Part shown: positions 37,243-51,983 of the stretch, one piece after another
How the letters are laid out: each line of letters opens with the position of its first letter
Position numbering within the stretch: the stretch's first letter is position 1
Origin: Auanema rhodensis
Taxonomy: Eukaryota; Nematoda; Chromadorea; Rhabditida; Rhabditidae
Direction: 5' to 3'
Assembly: GCA_964057225.1 (NCBI GenBank)
Contig: OZ059896.1
Span: forward strand, 2,294,001-2,358,000
DNA: 64,000 bases
Position numbers and translations under genes: made by a program
The notes under the pieces: generated by a model
Seen by the model: only the letters and a program-made list of their open reading frames with translations
Databases searched by the model: none
What the model was told of the DNA's origin: nothing

Positions 37243-40200
37243 TTGAAAAATGATGCATTAGTGTATGTTGAGTTTCCATGTACACTCAACATTGCTTCCA
37301 AAAACATTTTGACAAAAATTTTTTCGAAAAATTTCAAAATAATTTAGCAAAAAGTAGATGTTTTTAGATTCCTTCTTTCAAGGCAAAAACGATGGACAAT
37401 GTTATTCAACGAAAAAATTAATTCTTCAGGGTGAAAATCGAGGATATAAGTGTGAACTTATATCAGTTGATATATCGGTGCATTTTTAAGCTAGCGCAAA
37501 TCTGATAACATAGATCGACGCAGCTTAAAAGTCCGCATCGAATGCACTATATTACATTGAGGAAAGCTTAATACAAAAATTAGTTATGATTGTTTGAAAA
37601 ATGATGCATTAGTGTATGTTGAGTTTCCATGTACACTCAAAATTGCTTCCAAAAACATTTTGACAAAAATTTTTTCGAAAAATTTCAAAATAATTTAGCA
37701 AAAAGTAGATGTTTTTAGATTCCTTCTTTCAAGGCAAAAACGATGGACAATGTTATTCAACGAAAAAATTAATTCTTCAGGGTGAAAATCGAGGATATAA
37801 GTGTGAACTTATATCAGTTGATATCTCGGTGCATTTTTAAGCTAGCGCAAATCTGATAACACAGATCGACGCAGCTTAAAAATCCGCATCGAATGCACTA
37901 TATTACATTGAGGAAAGCTTAATACAAAAATTAGTTATGATTGTTTGAAAAATGATGCATTAGTGTATGTTGAGTTTCCATGTACACTCAAAATTGCTTC
38001 CAAAAACATTTTGACAAAAATTTTTTCGAAAAATTTCAAAATAATTTAGCAAAAAGTAGATGTTTTTAGATTCCTTCTTTCAAGGCAAAAACGATGGACA
38101 ATGTTATTCAACGAAAAAATTAATTCTTCAGGGTGAAAATCGAGGATATAAGTGTGAACTTATATCAGTTGATATCTCGGTGCATTTTTAAGCTAGCGCA
38201 AATCTGATAACATAGATCGACGCAGCTTAAAAGTCCGCATCGAATGCACTATACTACATTAAGAAAAGCTTAATACAAAAATTAGTTATGATCGTTTGAA
38301 AAATGATGCATTAGTGTATGTTGAGTTTCCATGTACACTCAACATTGCTTCCAAAAACATTTTGACAAAAATTTTTTCGAAAAATTTCAAAATAATTTAG
38401 CAAAAAGTAGATGTTTTTAGATTCCTTCTTTCAAGGCAAAAACGATGGACAATGTTATTCAACGAAAAAATTAATTCTTCAGGGTGAAAATCGAGGATAT
38501 AAGTGTGAACTTATATCAGTTGATATCTCGGTGCATTTTTAAGCTAGCGCAAATCTGATAACACAGATCGACGCAGCTTAAAAATCCGCATCGAATGCAC
38601 TATATTACATTGAGGAAAGCTTAATACAAAAATTAGTTATGATTGTTTGAAAAATGATGCATTAGTGTATGTTGAGTTTCCATGTACACTCAAAATTGCT
38701 TCCAAAAACATTTTGACAAAAATTTTTTCGAAAAATTTCAAAATAATTTAGCAAAAAGTAGATGTTTTTAGATTCCTTCTTTCAAGGCAAAAACGATGGA
38801 CATTGTTATTCAACGAAAAAATTAATTCTTCAGGGTGAAAATCGAGGATATAAGTGTGAACTTATATCAGTTGATATCTCGGTGCATTTTTAAGCTAGCG
38901 CAAATCTGATAACACAGATCGACGCAGCTTAAAAATCCGCATCGAATGCACTATATTACATTGAGGAAAGCTTAATACAAAAATTAGTTATGATTGTTTG
39001 AAAAATGATGCATTAGTGTATGTTGAGTTTCCATGTACACTCAAAATTGCTTCCAAAAACATTTTGACAAAAATTTTTTCGAAAAATTTCAAAATAATTT
39101 AGCAAAAAGTAGATGTTTTTAGATTCCTTCTTTCAAGGCAAAAACGATGGACAATGTTATTCAACGAAAAAATTAATTCTTCAGGGTGAAAATCGAGGAT
39201 ATAAGTGTGAACTTATATCAGTTGATATCTCGGTGCATTTTTAAGCTAGCGCAAATCTGATAACACAGATCGACGCAGCTTAAAAATCCGCATCGAATGC
39301 ATTATACTACATGGAGAAACGCTCATCACAAAAATTAGTTATGATCGTTTGAAAAATGATGCATTAGTGTATGTTGAGTTTCCATGTACACTCAACATTG
39401 CTTCCAAAAACATTTTGACAAAACTTTTTTCGAAAAATTTCAAAATAATTTAGCAAAAAGTAGATGTTTTTAGATTCCTTCTTTCAAGGCAAAAACGATG
39501 GACAATGTTATTCAACGAAAAAATTAATTCTTCAGGGTGAAAATCGAGGATATAAGTGTGAACTTATATCAGTTGATATATCGGTGCATTTTTAAGCTAG
39601 CGCAAATCTGATAACATAGATCGACGCAGCTTAAAAGTCCGCATCGAATGCACTATACTACATTAAGAAAAGCTTAATACAAAAATTAGTTATGATCGTT
39701 TGAAAAATGATGCATTAGTGTATGTTGAGTTTCCATGTACACTCAACATTGCTTCCAAAAACATTTTGACAAAAATTTTTTCGAAAAATTTCAAAATAAT
39801 TTAGCAAAAAGTAGATGTTTTTAGATTCCTTCTTTCAAGGCAAAAACGATGGACAATGTTATTCAACGAAAAAATTAATTCTTCAGGGTGAAAATCGAGG
39901 ATATAAGTGTGAACTTATATCAGTTGATATCTCGGTGCATTTTTAAGCTAGCGCAAATCTGATAACACAGATCGACGCAGCTTAAAAATCCGCATCGAAT
40001 GCACTATATTACATTGAGGAAAGCTTAATACAAAAATTAGTTATGATTGTTTGAAAAATGATGCATTAGTGTATGTTGAGTTTCCATGTACACTCAAAAT
40101 TGCTTCCAAAAACATTTTGACAAAAATTTTTTCGAAAAATTTCAAAATAATTTAGCAAAAAGTAGATGTTTTTAGATTCCTTCTTTCAAGGCAAAAACGA

Positions 40201-41805
40201 TGGACATTGTTAGTCAACGAAAAAATTAATTCTTCAGGGTGAAAATCGAGGATATAAGTGTGAACTTATATCAGTTGATATCTCGGTGCATTTTTAAGCT
40301 AGCGCAAATCTGATAACACAGATCGACGCAGCTTAAAAATCCGCATCGAATGCACTATATTACATTGAGGAAAGCTTAATACAAAAATTAGTTATGATTG
40401 TTTGAAAAATGATGCATTAGTGTATGTTGAGTTTCCATGTACACTCAAAATTGCTTCCAAAAACATTTTGACAAAAATTTTTTCGAAAAATTTCAAAATA
40501 ATTTAGCAAAAAGTAGATGTTTTTAGATTCCTTCTTTCAAGGCAAAAACGATGGACATTGTTATTCAACGAAAAAATTAATTCTTCAGGGTGAAAATCGA
40601 GGATATAAGTGTGAACTTATATCAGTTGATATCTCGGTGCATTTTTAAGCTAGCGCAAATCTGATAACACAGATCGACGCAGCTTAAAAATCCGCATCGA
40701 ATGCATTATACTACATGGAGAAACGCTCATCACAAAAATTAGTTATGATCGTTTGAAAAATGATGCATTAGTGTATGTTGAGTTTCCATGTACACTCAAC
40801 ATTGCTTCCAAAAACATTTTGACAAAAATTTTTTCGAAAAATTTCAAAATAATTTAGCAAAAAGTAGATGTTTTTAGATTCCTTCTTTCAAGGCAAAAAC
40901 GATGGACAATGTTATTCAACGAAAAAATTAATTCTTCAGGGTGAAAATCGAGGATATAAGTGTGAACTTATATCAGTTGATATCTCGGTGCATTTTCAAG
41001 CTAGCGCAAATCTGATAACATAGATCGACGCAGCTTAAAAGTCCGCATCGAATGCACTATACTACATTAAGAAAAGCTTAATACAAAAATTAGTTATGAT
41101 CGTTTGAAAAATGATGCATTAGTGTATGTTGAGTTTCCATGTACACTCAACATTGCTTCCAAAAACATTTTGACAAAAATTTTTTCGAAAAATTTCAAAA
41201 TAATTTAGCAAAAAGTAGATGTTTTTAGATTCCTTCTTTCAAGGCAAAAACGATGGACAATGTTATTCAACGAAAAAATTAATTCTTCAGGGTGAAAATC
41301 GAGGATATAAGTGTGAACTTATATCAGTTGATATCTCGGTGCATTTTTAAGCTAGCGCAAATCTGATAACACAGATCGACGCAGCTTAAAAATCCGCATC
41401 GAATGCACTATATTACATTGAGGAAAGCTTAATACAAAAATTAGTTATGATTGTTTGAAAAATGATGCATTAGTGTATGTTGAGTTTCCATGTACACTCA
41501 AAATTGCTTCCAAAAACATTTTGACAAAAATTTTTTCGAAAAATTTCAAAATAATTTAGCAAAAAGTAGATGTTTTTAGATTCCTTCTTTCAAGGCAAAA
41601 ACGATGGACATTGTTATTCAACGAAAAAATTAATTCTTCAGGGTGAAAATCGAGGATATAAGTGTGAACTTATATCAGTTGATATCTCGGTGCATTTTTA
41701 AGCTAGCGCAAATCTGATAACACAGATCGACGCAGCTTAAAAATCCGCATCGAATGCATTATACTACATGGAGAAACGCTCATCACAAAAATTAGTTATG
41801 ATCGT
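37243..41805 (+). repeat. Block-B three/four-monomer higher-order repeat
   Basis: A monomer with the head CATGGAGAAACGCTCATCAC (37243, 39349, 40753, 41806) is followed by CATTAAGAAAAGCTTAAT types and one or two CATTGAGGAAAGCTTAAT types. Spacing between the first-type monomers is 2106, 1404 and 1053 bp (6, 4 and 3 monomers). The unit has therefore been expanded or contracted by whole monomers. TATATCGGTGC replaces TATCTCGGTGC in the first-type monomers of the first two units only. Confidence 0.8.
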
Positions 41806-44800
41806 TTGAAAAATGATGCATTAGTGTATGTTGAGTTTCCATGTACACTCAACATTGCTTCCAAAAACATTTTGACAAAAATTTTTTCGAAAAATTTCAA
41901 AATAATTTAGCAAAAAGTAGATGTTTTTAGATTCCTTCTTTCAAGGCAAAAACGATGGACAATGTTATTCAACGAAAAAATTAATTCTTCAGGGTGAAAA
42001 TCGAGGATATAAGTGTGAACTTATATCAGTTGATATCTCGGTGCATTTTCAAGCTAGCGCAAATCTGATAACATAGATCGACGCAGCTTAAAAGTCCGCA
42101 TCGAATGCACTATACTACATTAAGAAAAGCTTAATACAAAAATTAGTTATGATCGTTTGAAAAATGATGCATTAGTGTATGTTGAGTTTCCATGTACACT
42201 CAACATTGCTTCCAAAAACATTTTGACAAAAATTTTTTCGAAAAATTTCAAAATAATTTAGCAAAAAGTATATGTTTTTAGATTCCTTTTTTCAAGGCAA
42301 AAACGATGGACAATGTTATTCAACGAAAAAATTAATTCTTCAGGGTGAAAATCGAGGATATAAGTGTGAACTTATATCAGTTGATATCTCGGTGCATTTT
42401 TAAGCTAGCGCAAATCTGATAACATAGATCGACGCAGCTTAAAAGTCCGCATCGAACGCACTATATTACATTGAGGAAAGCTTAATACAAAAATTAGTTA
42501 TGATCGTTTGAAAAATGATGCATTAGTGTATGTTGAGTTTCCATGTACACTCAACATTGCTTCCAAAAACATTTTGACAAAAATTTTTTCGAAAAATTTC
42601 AAAATAATTTAGCAAAAAGTAGATGTTTTTAGATTCCTTTTTTTGAGGCAAAAACGATGGACAATGTTATTCAACGAAAAAATTAATTCTTCAGGGTGAA
42701 AATCGAGGATATAAGTGTGAACTTATATCAGTTAATATCTCGGTGCATTTTTAAGCTAGCGCAAATCTGATAACACAGATCGACGCAGCTTAAAAAACCG
42801 CATCGAATGCACTATATTACATTGAGAAAAGCTTAATACAAAAATTAGTTATGATCGTTTGAAAAATGATGCATTAGTGTATGTTGAGTTTCCATGTACA
42901 CTCAAAATTGCTTCCAAAAACATTTTGACAAAAATTTTTTCGAAAAATTTCAAAATAATTTAGCAAAAAGTAGATGTTTTTAGATTCCTTTTTTTGAGGC
43001 AAAAACGATGGACAATGTTATTCAACGAAAAAATTAATTCTTCAGGGTGAAAATCGAGGATATAAGTGTGAACTTATATCAGTTAATATCTCGGTGCATT
43101 TTTAAGCTAGCGCAAATCTGATAACACAGATCGACGCAGCTTAAAAAACCGCATCGAATGCACTATATTACATTGAGAAAAGCTTAATACAAAAATTAGT
43201 TATGATCGTTTGAAAAATGATGCATTAGTGTATGTTGAGTTTCCATGTACACTCAAAATTGCTTCCAAAAACATTTTGACAAAAATTTTTTCGAAAAATT
43301 TCAAAATAATTTAGCAAAAAGTAGATGTTTTTAGATTCCTTCTTTCAAGGCAAAAACGATGGACAATGTTATTCAACGAAAAAATTAATTCTTCAGGGTG
43401 AAAATCGAGGATATAAGTGTGAACTTATATCAGTTAATATCTCGGTGCATTTTTAAGCTAGCGCAAATCTGATAACACAGATCGACGCAGCTTAAAAATC
43501 CGCATCGAATGCACTATATTACATAGAGAAACGCTCAATACAAAAATTAGTTATGATCGTTTGAAAAATGATGCATTAGTGTATGTTGAGTTTCCATGTA
43601 CACTCAACATTGCTTCCAAAAACATTTTGACAAAAATTTTTTCGAAAAATTTCAAAATAATTTAGCAAAAAGTAGATGTTTTTAGATTCCTTCTTTCAAG
43701 GCAAAAACGATGGACAATGTTATTCAACGAAAAAATTAATTCTTCAGGGTGAAAATCGAGGATATAAGTGTGAACTTATATCAGTTGATATCTCGGTGCA
43801 TTTTTAAGCTAGCGCAAATCTGATAACATAGATCGACGCAGCTTAAAAGTCCGCATCGAATGCACTATACTACATTAAGAAAAGCTTAATACAAAAATTA
43901 GTTATGATCGTTTGAAAAATGATGCATTAGTGTATGTTGAGTTTCCATGTACACTCAAAATTGCTTCCAAAAACATTTTGACAAAAATTTTTTCGAAAAA
44001 TTTCAAAATAATTTAGCAAAAAGTAAATGTTTTTAGATTTCTTTTTTCAAGGCAAAAACGATGGACAATGTTATTCAACGAAAAAATTAATTCTTCAGGG
44101 TGAAAATCGAGGATATAAGTGTGAACTTATATCAGTTAATATCTCGGTGCATTTGTAAGCTAGCGCAAATCTGATAACACAGATCGACGCAGCTTAAAAA
44201 TCCGCATCGAATGCACTATATTACATAGAGAAACGCTCAATACAAAAATTAGTTATGATCGTTTGAAAAATGATGCATTAGTGTATGTTGAGTTTCCATG
44301 TACACTCAACATTGCTTCCAAAAACATTTTGACAAAAATTTTTTCGAAAAATTTCAAAATAATTTAGCAAAAAGTAGATGTTTTTAGATTCCTTCTTTCA
44401 AGGCAAAAACGATGGACATTGTTATTCAACGAAAAAATTAATTCTTCAGGGTGAAAATCGAGGATATAAGTGTGAACTTATATCAGTTGATATCTCGGTG
44501 CATTTTTAAGCTAGCGCAAATCTGATAACACAGATCGACGCAGCTTAAAAATCCGCATCGAATGCATTATACTACATGGAGAAACGCTCATCACAAAAAT
44601 TAGTTATGATCGTTTGAAAAATGATGCATTAGTGTATGTTGAGTTTCCATGTACACTCAACATTGCTTCCAAAAACATTTTGACAAAAATTTTTTCGAAA
44701 AATTTCAAAATAATTTAGCAAAAAGTAGATGTTTTTAGATTCCTTCTTTCAAGGCAAAAACGATGGACAATGTTATTCAACGAAAAAATTAATTCTTCAG

Positions 44801-47800
44801 GGTGAAAATCGAGGATATAAGTGTGAACTTATATCAGTTGATATCTCGGTGCATTTTCAAGCTAGCGCAAATCTGATAACATAGATCGACGCAGCTTAAA
44901 AGTCCGCATCGAATGCACTATACTACATTAAGAAAAGCTTAATACAAAAATTAGTTATGATCGTTTGAAAAATGATGCATTAGTGTATGTTGAGTTTCCA
45001 TGTACACTCAACATTGCTTCCAAAAACATTTTGACAAAAATTTTTTCGAAAAATTTCAAAATAATTTAGCAAAAAGTATATGTTTTTAGATTCCTTTTTT
45101 CAAGGCAAAAACGATGGACAATGTTATTCAACGAAAAAATTAATTCTTCAGGGTGAAAATCGAGGATATAAGTGTGAACTTATATCAGTTGATATCTCGG
45201 TGCATTTTTAAGCTAGCGCAAATCTGATAACATAGATCGACGCAGCTTAAAAGTCCGCATCGAACGCACTATATTACATTGAGGAAAGCTTAATACAAAA
45301 ATTAGTTATGATCGTTTGAAAAATGATGCATTAGTGTATGTTGAGTTTCCATGTACACTCAACATTGCTTCCAAAAACATTTTGACAAAAATTTTTTCGA
45401 AAAATTTCAAAATAATTTAGCAAAAAGTAGATGTTTTTAGATTCCTTTTTTTGAGGCAAAAACGATGGACAATGTTATTCAACGAAAAAATTAATTCTTC
45501 AGGGTGAAAATCGAGGATATAAGTGTGAACTTATATCAGTTAATATCTCGGTGCATTTTTAAGCTAGCGCAAATCTGATAACACAGATCGACGCAGCTTA
45601 AAAAACCGCATCGAATGCACTATATTACATTGAGAAAAGCTTAATACAAAAATTAGTTATGATCGTTTGAAAAATGATGCATTAGTGTATGTTGAGTTTC
45701 CATGTACACTCAAAATTGCTTCCAAAAACATTTTGACAAAAATTTTTTCGAAAAATTTCAAAATAATTTAGCAAAAAGTAGATGTTTTTAGATTCCTTCT
45801 TTCAAGGCAAAAACGATGGACAATGTTATTCAACGAAAAAATTAATTCTTCAGGGTGAAAATCGAGGATATAAGTGTGAACTTATATCAGTTAATATCTC
45901 GGTGCATTTTTAAGCTAGCGCAAATCTGATAACACAGATCGACGCAGCTTAAAAATCCGCATCGAATGCACTATATTACATAGAGAAACGCTCAATACAA
46001 AAATTAGTTATGATCGTTTGAAAAATGATGCATTAGTGTATGTTGAGTTTCCATGTACACTCAACATTGCTTCCAAAAACATTTTGACAAAAATTTTTTC
46101 GAAAAATTTCAAAATAATTTAGCAAAAAGTAGATGTTTTTAGATTCCTTCTTTCAAGGCAAAAACGATGGACAATGTTATTCAACGAAAAAATTAATTCT
46201 TCAGGGTGAAAATCGAGGATATAAGTGTGAACTTATATCAGTTGATATCTCGGTGCATTTTTAAGCTAGCGCAAATCTGATAACATAGATCGACGCAGCT
46301 TAAAAGTCCGCATCGAATGCACTATACTACATTAAGAAAAGCTTAATACAAAAATTAGTTATGATCGTTTGAAAAATGATGCATTAGTGTATGTTGAGTT
46401 TCCATGTACACTCAACATTGCTTCCAAAAACATTTTGACAAAAATTTTTTCGAAAAATTTCAAAATAATTTAGCAAAAAGTAGATGTTTTTAGATTCTTT
46501 CTTTCAAGGCAAAAACGATGGACAATGTTATTCAACGAAAAAATTAATTCTTCAGGGTGAAAATCGAGGATATAAGTGTGAACTTATATCAGTTGATATC
46601 TCGGTGCATTTTTAAGCTAGCGCAAATCTGATAACACAGATCGACGCAGCTTAAAAATCCGCATCGAATGCACTATATTACATTGAGGAAAGCTTAATAC
46701 AAAAATTAGTTATGATTGTTTGAAAAATGATGCATTAGTGTATGTTGAGTTTCCATGTACACTCAAAATTGCTTCCAAAAACATTTTGACAAAAATTTTT
46801 TCGAAAAATTTCAAAATAATTTAGCAAAAAGTAGATGTTTTTAGATTCCTTCTTTCAAGGCAAAAACGATGGACATTGTTATTCAACGAAAAAATTAATT
46901 CTTCAGGGTGAAAATCGAGGATATAAGTGTGAACTTATATCAGTTGATATCTCGGTGCATTTTTAAGCTAGCGCAAATCTGATAACACAGATCGACGCAG
47001 CTTAAAAATCCGCATCGAATGCACTATATTACATTGAGGAAAGCTTAATACAAAAATTAGTTATGATTGTTTGAAAAATGATGCATTAGTGTATGTTGAG
47101 TTTCCATGTACACTCAAAATTGCTTCCAAAAACATTTTGACAAAAATTTTTTCGAAAAATTTCAAAATAATTTAGCAAAAAGTAGATGTTTTTAGATTCC
47201 TTCCTTCAAGGCAAAAACGATGGACATTGTTATTCAACGAAAAAATTAATTCTTCAGGGTGAAAATCGAGGATATAAGTGTGAACTTATATCAGTTGATA
47301 TCTCGGTGCATTTTTAAGCTAGCGCAAATCTGATAACACAGATCGACGCAGCTTAAAAATCCGCATCGAATGCATTATACTACATGGAGAAACGCTCATC
47401 ACAAAAATTAGTTATGATCGTTTGAAAAATGATGCATTAGTGTATGTTGAGTTTCCATGTACACTCAACATTGCTTCCAAAAACATTTTGACAAAAATTT
47501 TTTCGAAAAATTTCAAAATAATTTAGCAAAAAGTAGATGTTTTTAGATTCCTTCTTTCAAGGCAAAAACGATGGACAATGTTATTCAACGAAAAAATTAA
47601 TTCTTCAGGGTGAAAATCGAGGATATAAGTGTGAACTTATATCAGTTGATATCTCGGTGCATTTTCAAGCTAGCGCAAATCTGATAACATAGATCGACGC
47701 AGCTTAAAAGTCCGCATCGAATGCACTATACTACATTAAGAAAAGCTTAATACAAAAATTAGTTATGATCGTTTGAAAAATGATGCATTAGTGTATGTTG

Positions 47801-49527
47801 AGTTTCCATGTACACTCAACATTGCTTCCAAAAACATTTTGACAAAAATTTTTTCGAAAAATTTCAAAATAATTTAGCAAAAAGTATATGTTTTTAGATT
47901 CCTTTTTTCAAGGCAAAAACGATGGACAATGTTATTCAACGAAAAAATTAATTCTTCAGGGTGAAAATCGAGGATATAAGTGTGAACTTATATCAGTTGA
48001 TATCTCGGTGCATTTTTAAGCTAGCGCAAATCTGATAACATAGATCGACGCAGCTTAAAAGTCCGCATCGAACGCACTATATTACATTGAGGAAAGCTTA
48101 ATACAAAAATTAGTTATGATCGTTTGAAAAATGATGCATTAGTGTATGTTGAGTTTCCATGTACACTCAACATTGCTTCCAAAAACATTTTGACAAAAAT
48201 TTTTTCGAAAAATTTCAAAATAATTTAGCAAAAAGTAGATGTTTTTAGATTCCTTTTTTTGAGGCAAAAACGATGGACAATGTTATTCAACGAAAAAATT
48301 AATTCTTCAGGGTGAAAATCGAGGATATAAGTGTGAACTTATATCAGTTAATATCTCGGTGCATTTTTAAGCTAGCGCAAATCTGATAACACAGATCGAC
48401 GCAGCTTAAAAAACCGCATCGAATGCACTATATTACATTGAGAAAAGCTTAATACAAAAATTAGTTATGATCGTTTGAAAAATGATGCATTAGTGTATGT
48501 TGAGTTTCCATGTACACTCAAAATTGCTTCCAAAAACATTTTGACAAAAATTTTTTCGAAAAATTTCAAAATAATTTAGCAAAAAGTAGATGTTTTTAGA
48601 TTCCTTCTTTCAAGGCAAAAACAATGGACAATGTTATTCAACGAAAAAATTAATTCTTCAGGGTGAAAATCGAGGATATAAGTGTGAACTTATATCAGTT
48701 AATATCTCGGTGCATTTTTAAGCTAGCGCAAATCTGATAACACAGATCGACGCAGCTTAAAAATCCGCATCGAATGCACTATATTACATAGAGGAAAGCT
48801 TAATACAAAAATTAGTTATGATCGTTTGAAAAATGATGCATTAGTGTATGTTGAGTTTCCATGTACACTCAACATTGCTTCCAAAAACATTTTGACAAAA
48901 ATTTTTTCGAAAAATTTCAAAATAATTTAGCAAAAAGTAGATGTTTTTAGATTCCTTCTTTCAAGGCAAAAACGATGGACAATGTTATTCAACGAAAAAA
49001 TTAATTCTTCAGGGTGAAAATCGAGGATATAAGTGTGAACTTATATCAGTTGATATCTCGGTGCATTTTTAAGCTAGCGCAAATCTGATAACATAGATCG
49101 ACGCAGCTTAAAAGTCCGCATCGAATGCACTATACTACATTAAGAAAAGCTTAATACAAAAATTAGTTATGATCGTTTGAAAAATGATGCATTAGTGTAT
49201 GTTGAGTTTCCATGTACACTCAAAATTGCTTCCAAAAACATTTTGACAAAAATTTTTTCGAAAAATTTCAAAATAATTTAGCAAAAAGTAAATGTTTTTA
49301 GATTCCTTTTTTCAAGGCAAAAACGATGGACAATGTTATTCAACGAAAAAATTAATTCTTCAGGGTGAAAATCGAGGATATAAGTGTGAACTTATATCAG
49401 TTAATATCTCGGTGCATTTTTAAGCTAGCGCAAATCTGATAACACAGATCGACGCAGCTTAAAAATCCGCATCGAATGCACTATATTACATAAAGAAACG
49501 CTCAATACAAAAATTAGTTATGATCGT
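41806..49527 (+). repeat. Block-B octameric higher-order repeat (2808 bp unit)
   Basis: The ordered marker run CTCATCAC head with CATTTTCAAG, then GTATATGTTTTTAG with CGAACGCAC, then CTTTTTTTGAGGC with TTAATATC and AAAAAACCGC occurs at 41806, 44614 and 47422, exactly 2808 bp apart. The remaining monomers of the unit vary: the first has two CATTGAGAAAAGC monomers, and the others have one. The third round ends after about six monomers. Confidence 0.82.
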
Positions 49528-51282
49528 TTGAAAAATGATGCATTAGTGTATGTTGAGTTTCCATGTACACTCAACATTGCTTCCAAAAACATTTTGACAA
49601 AAATTTTTTCGAAAAATTTCAAAATAATTTAGCAAAAAGTAGATGTTTTTAGATTCCTTCTTTCAAGGCAAAAACGATGGACAATGTTATTCAACGAAAA
49701 AATTAATTCTTCAGGGTGAAAATCGAGGATATAAGTGTGAACTTATATCAGTTGATATCTCGGTGCATTTTTAAGCTAGCGCAAATCTGATAACATAGAT
49801 CGACGCAGCTTAAAAGTCCGCATCGAATGCACTATACTACATTAAGAAAAGCTCAATACAAAAATTAGTTATGATCGTTTGAAAAATGATGCATTAGTGT
49901 ATGTTGAGTTTCCATGTACACTCAACATTGCTTCCAAAAACATTTTGACAAAAATTTTTTCGAAAAATTTCAAAATAATTTAGCAAAAAGTAGATGTTTT
50001 TAGATTCCTTCTTTCAAGGCAAAAACGATGGACAATGCTATTCAACGAAAAAATTAATTCTTCAGGGTGAAAATCGAGGATATAAGTGTGAACTTATATC
50101 AGTTGATATCTCGGTGCATTTTTAAGCTAGCGCAAATCTGATAACATAGATCGACGCAGCTTAAAAGTCCGCATCGAATGCACTATACTACATTAAGAAA
50201 AGCTCAATACAAAAATTAGTTATGATCGTTTGAAAAATGATGCATTAGTGTATGTTGAGTTTCCATGTACACTCAAAATTGCTTCCAAAAACATTTTGAC
50301 AAAAATTTTTTCGAAAAATTTCAAAATAATTTAGCAAAAAGTAGATGTTTTTAGATTCCTTTTTTCAAGGCAAAAACGATGGACAATGTTATTCAACGAA
50401 AAAATTAATTCTTCAGGGTGAAAATCGAGGATATAAGTGTGAACTTATATCAGTTAATATCTCGGTGCATTTTTAAGCTAGCGCAAATCTGATAACACAG
50501 ATCGACGCAGCTTAAAAATCCGCATCGAATGCACTATACTACATTAAGAAAAGCTCAATACAAAAATTAGTTATGATCGTTTGAAAAATGATGCATTAGT
50601 GTATGTTGAGTTTCCATGTACACTCAAAATTGCTTCCAAAAACATTTTGACAAAAATTTTTTCGAAAAATTTCAAAATAATTTAGCAAAAAGTAGATGTT
50701 TTTAGATTCCTTCTTTCAAGGCAAAAACGATGGACAATGTTATTCAACGAAAAAATTAATTCTTCAGGGTGAAAATCGAGGATATAAGTGTGAACTTATA
50801 TCAGTTAATATCTCGGTGCATTTTTAAGCTAGCGGAAATCTGATAACACAGATCGACGCAGCTTAAAAATCCGCATCGAATGCACTATATTACATAGAGA
50901 AACGCTCAATACAAAAATTAGTTATGATCGTTTGAAAAATGATGCATTAGTGTATGTTGAGTTTCCATGTACACTCAACATTGCTTCCAAAAACATTTTG
51001 ACAAAAATTTTTTCGAAAAATTTCAAAATAATTTAGCAAAAAGTAGATGTTTTTAGATTCCTTCTTTCAAGGCAAAAACGATGGACAATGTTATTCAACG
51101 AAAAAATTAATTCTTCAGGGTGAAAATCGAGGATATAAGTGTGAACTTATATCAGTTAATATCTCGGTGCATTTTTAAGCTAGCGCAAATCTGATAACAC
51201 AGATCGACGCAGCTTAAAAGTCCGCATCGAATGCACTATACTACATTAAGAAAAGCTTAATACAAAAATTAGTTATGATCGT
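49528..51282 (+). repeat. Block-B stretch of CATTAAGAAAAGCTCAAT monomers
   Basis: Three consecutive monomers (49879, 50230, 50581) share the head CATTAAGAAAAGCTCAAT, flanked by CATAAAGAAACG and CATAGAGAAACG heads. Singletons include ACAATGCTATTC near 50036 and GCTAGCGGAAATC near 50830, the latter altering the hairpin stem. Confidence 0.7.
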
Positions 51283-51633
51283 TTGAAAAATGATGCATTA
51301 GTGTATGTTGAGTTTCCATGTACACTCAAAATTGCTTCCAAAAACATTTTGACAAAAATTTTTTCGAAAAATTTCAAAATAATTTAGCAAAAAGTAGATG
51401 TTTTTAGATTCCTTCTTTCAAGGCAAAAACGATGGACCATGTTATTCAACGAAAAAATTAATTCTTCAGGGTGAAAATCGAGGATATAAGTGTGAACTTA
51501 TATCAGTTGATATCTCGGTGCATTTTTAAGCTAGCGCAAATCTGATAACACAGATCGACGCAGCTTAAAAATCCGCATCGAATGCATTATACTACATGGA
51601 GAAACGCTCATCACAAAAATTAGTTATGATCGT

Positions 51634-51983
51634 TTGAAAAATGATGCATTACTGTATGTTGAGTTTCCATGTACACTCAACATTGCTTCCAAAAACATTT
51701 TGACAAAATTTTTTCGAAAAATTTCAAAATAATTTCGCAAAAAGTAGATGTTTTTAGATTCCTTTTTTTGAGGCAAAAACGATGGACAATGTTATTCAAC
51801 GAAAAAATTAATTCTTCAGGGTGAAAATCGAGGATATAAGTGTGAACTTATATCAGTTGATATCTCGGTGCATTTTTAAGCTAGCGCAAATCTGATAACA
51901 CAGATCGAAGCAGCTTAAAAATCCGCATCGAATGCATTATACTACATGGAGAAACGCTCATCACAAAAATTAGTTATGATCGT
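51634..51983 (+). repeat. 350-bp monomer subtype, copy 1
   Basis: One A is missing in the tract before TTTTTTCG (ACAAAATTTTTTCG against ACAAAAATTTTTTCG). It also has CATTACTGTATG, TTTCGCAAAAAG and CGAAGCAGC. Confidence 0.88.
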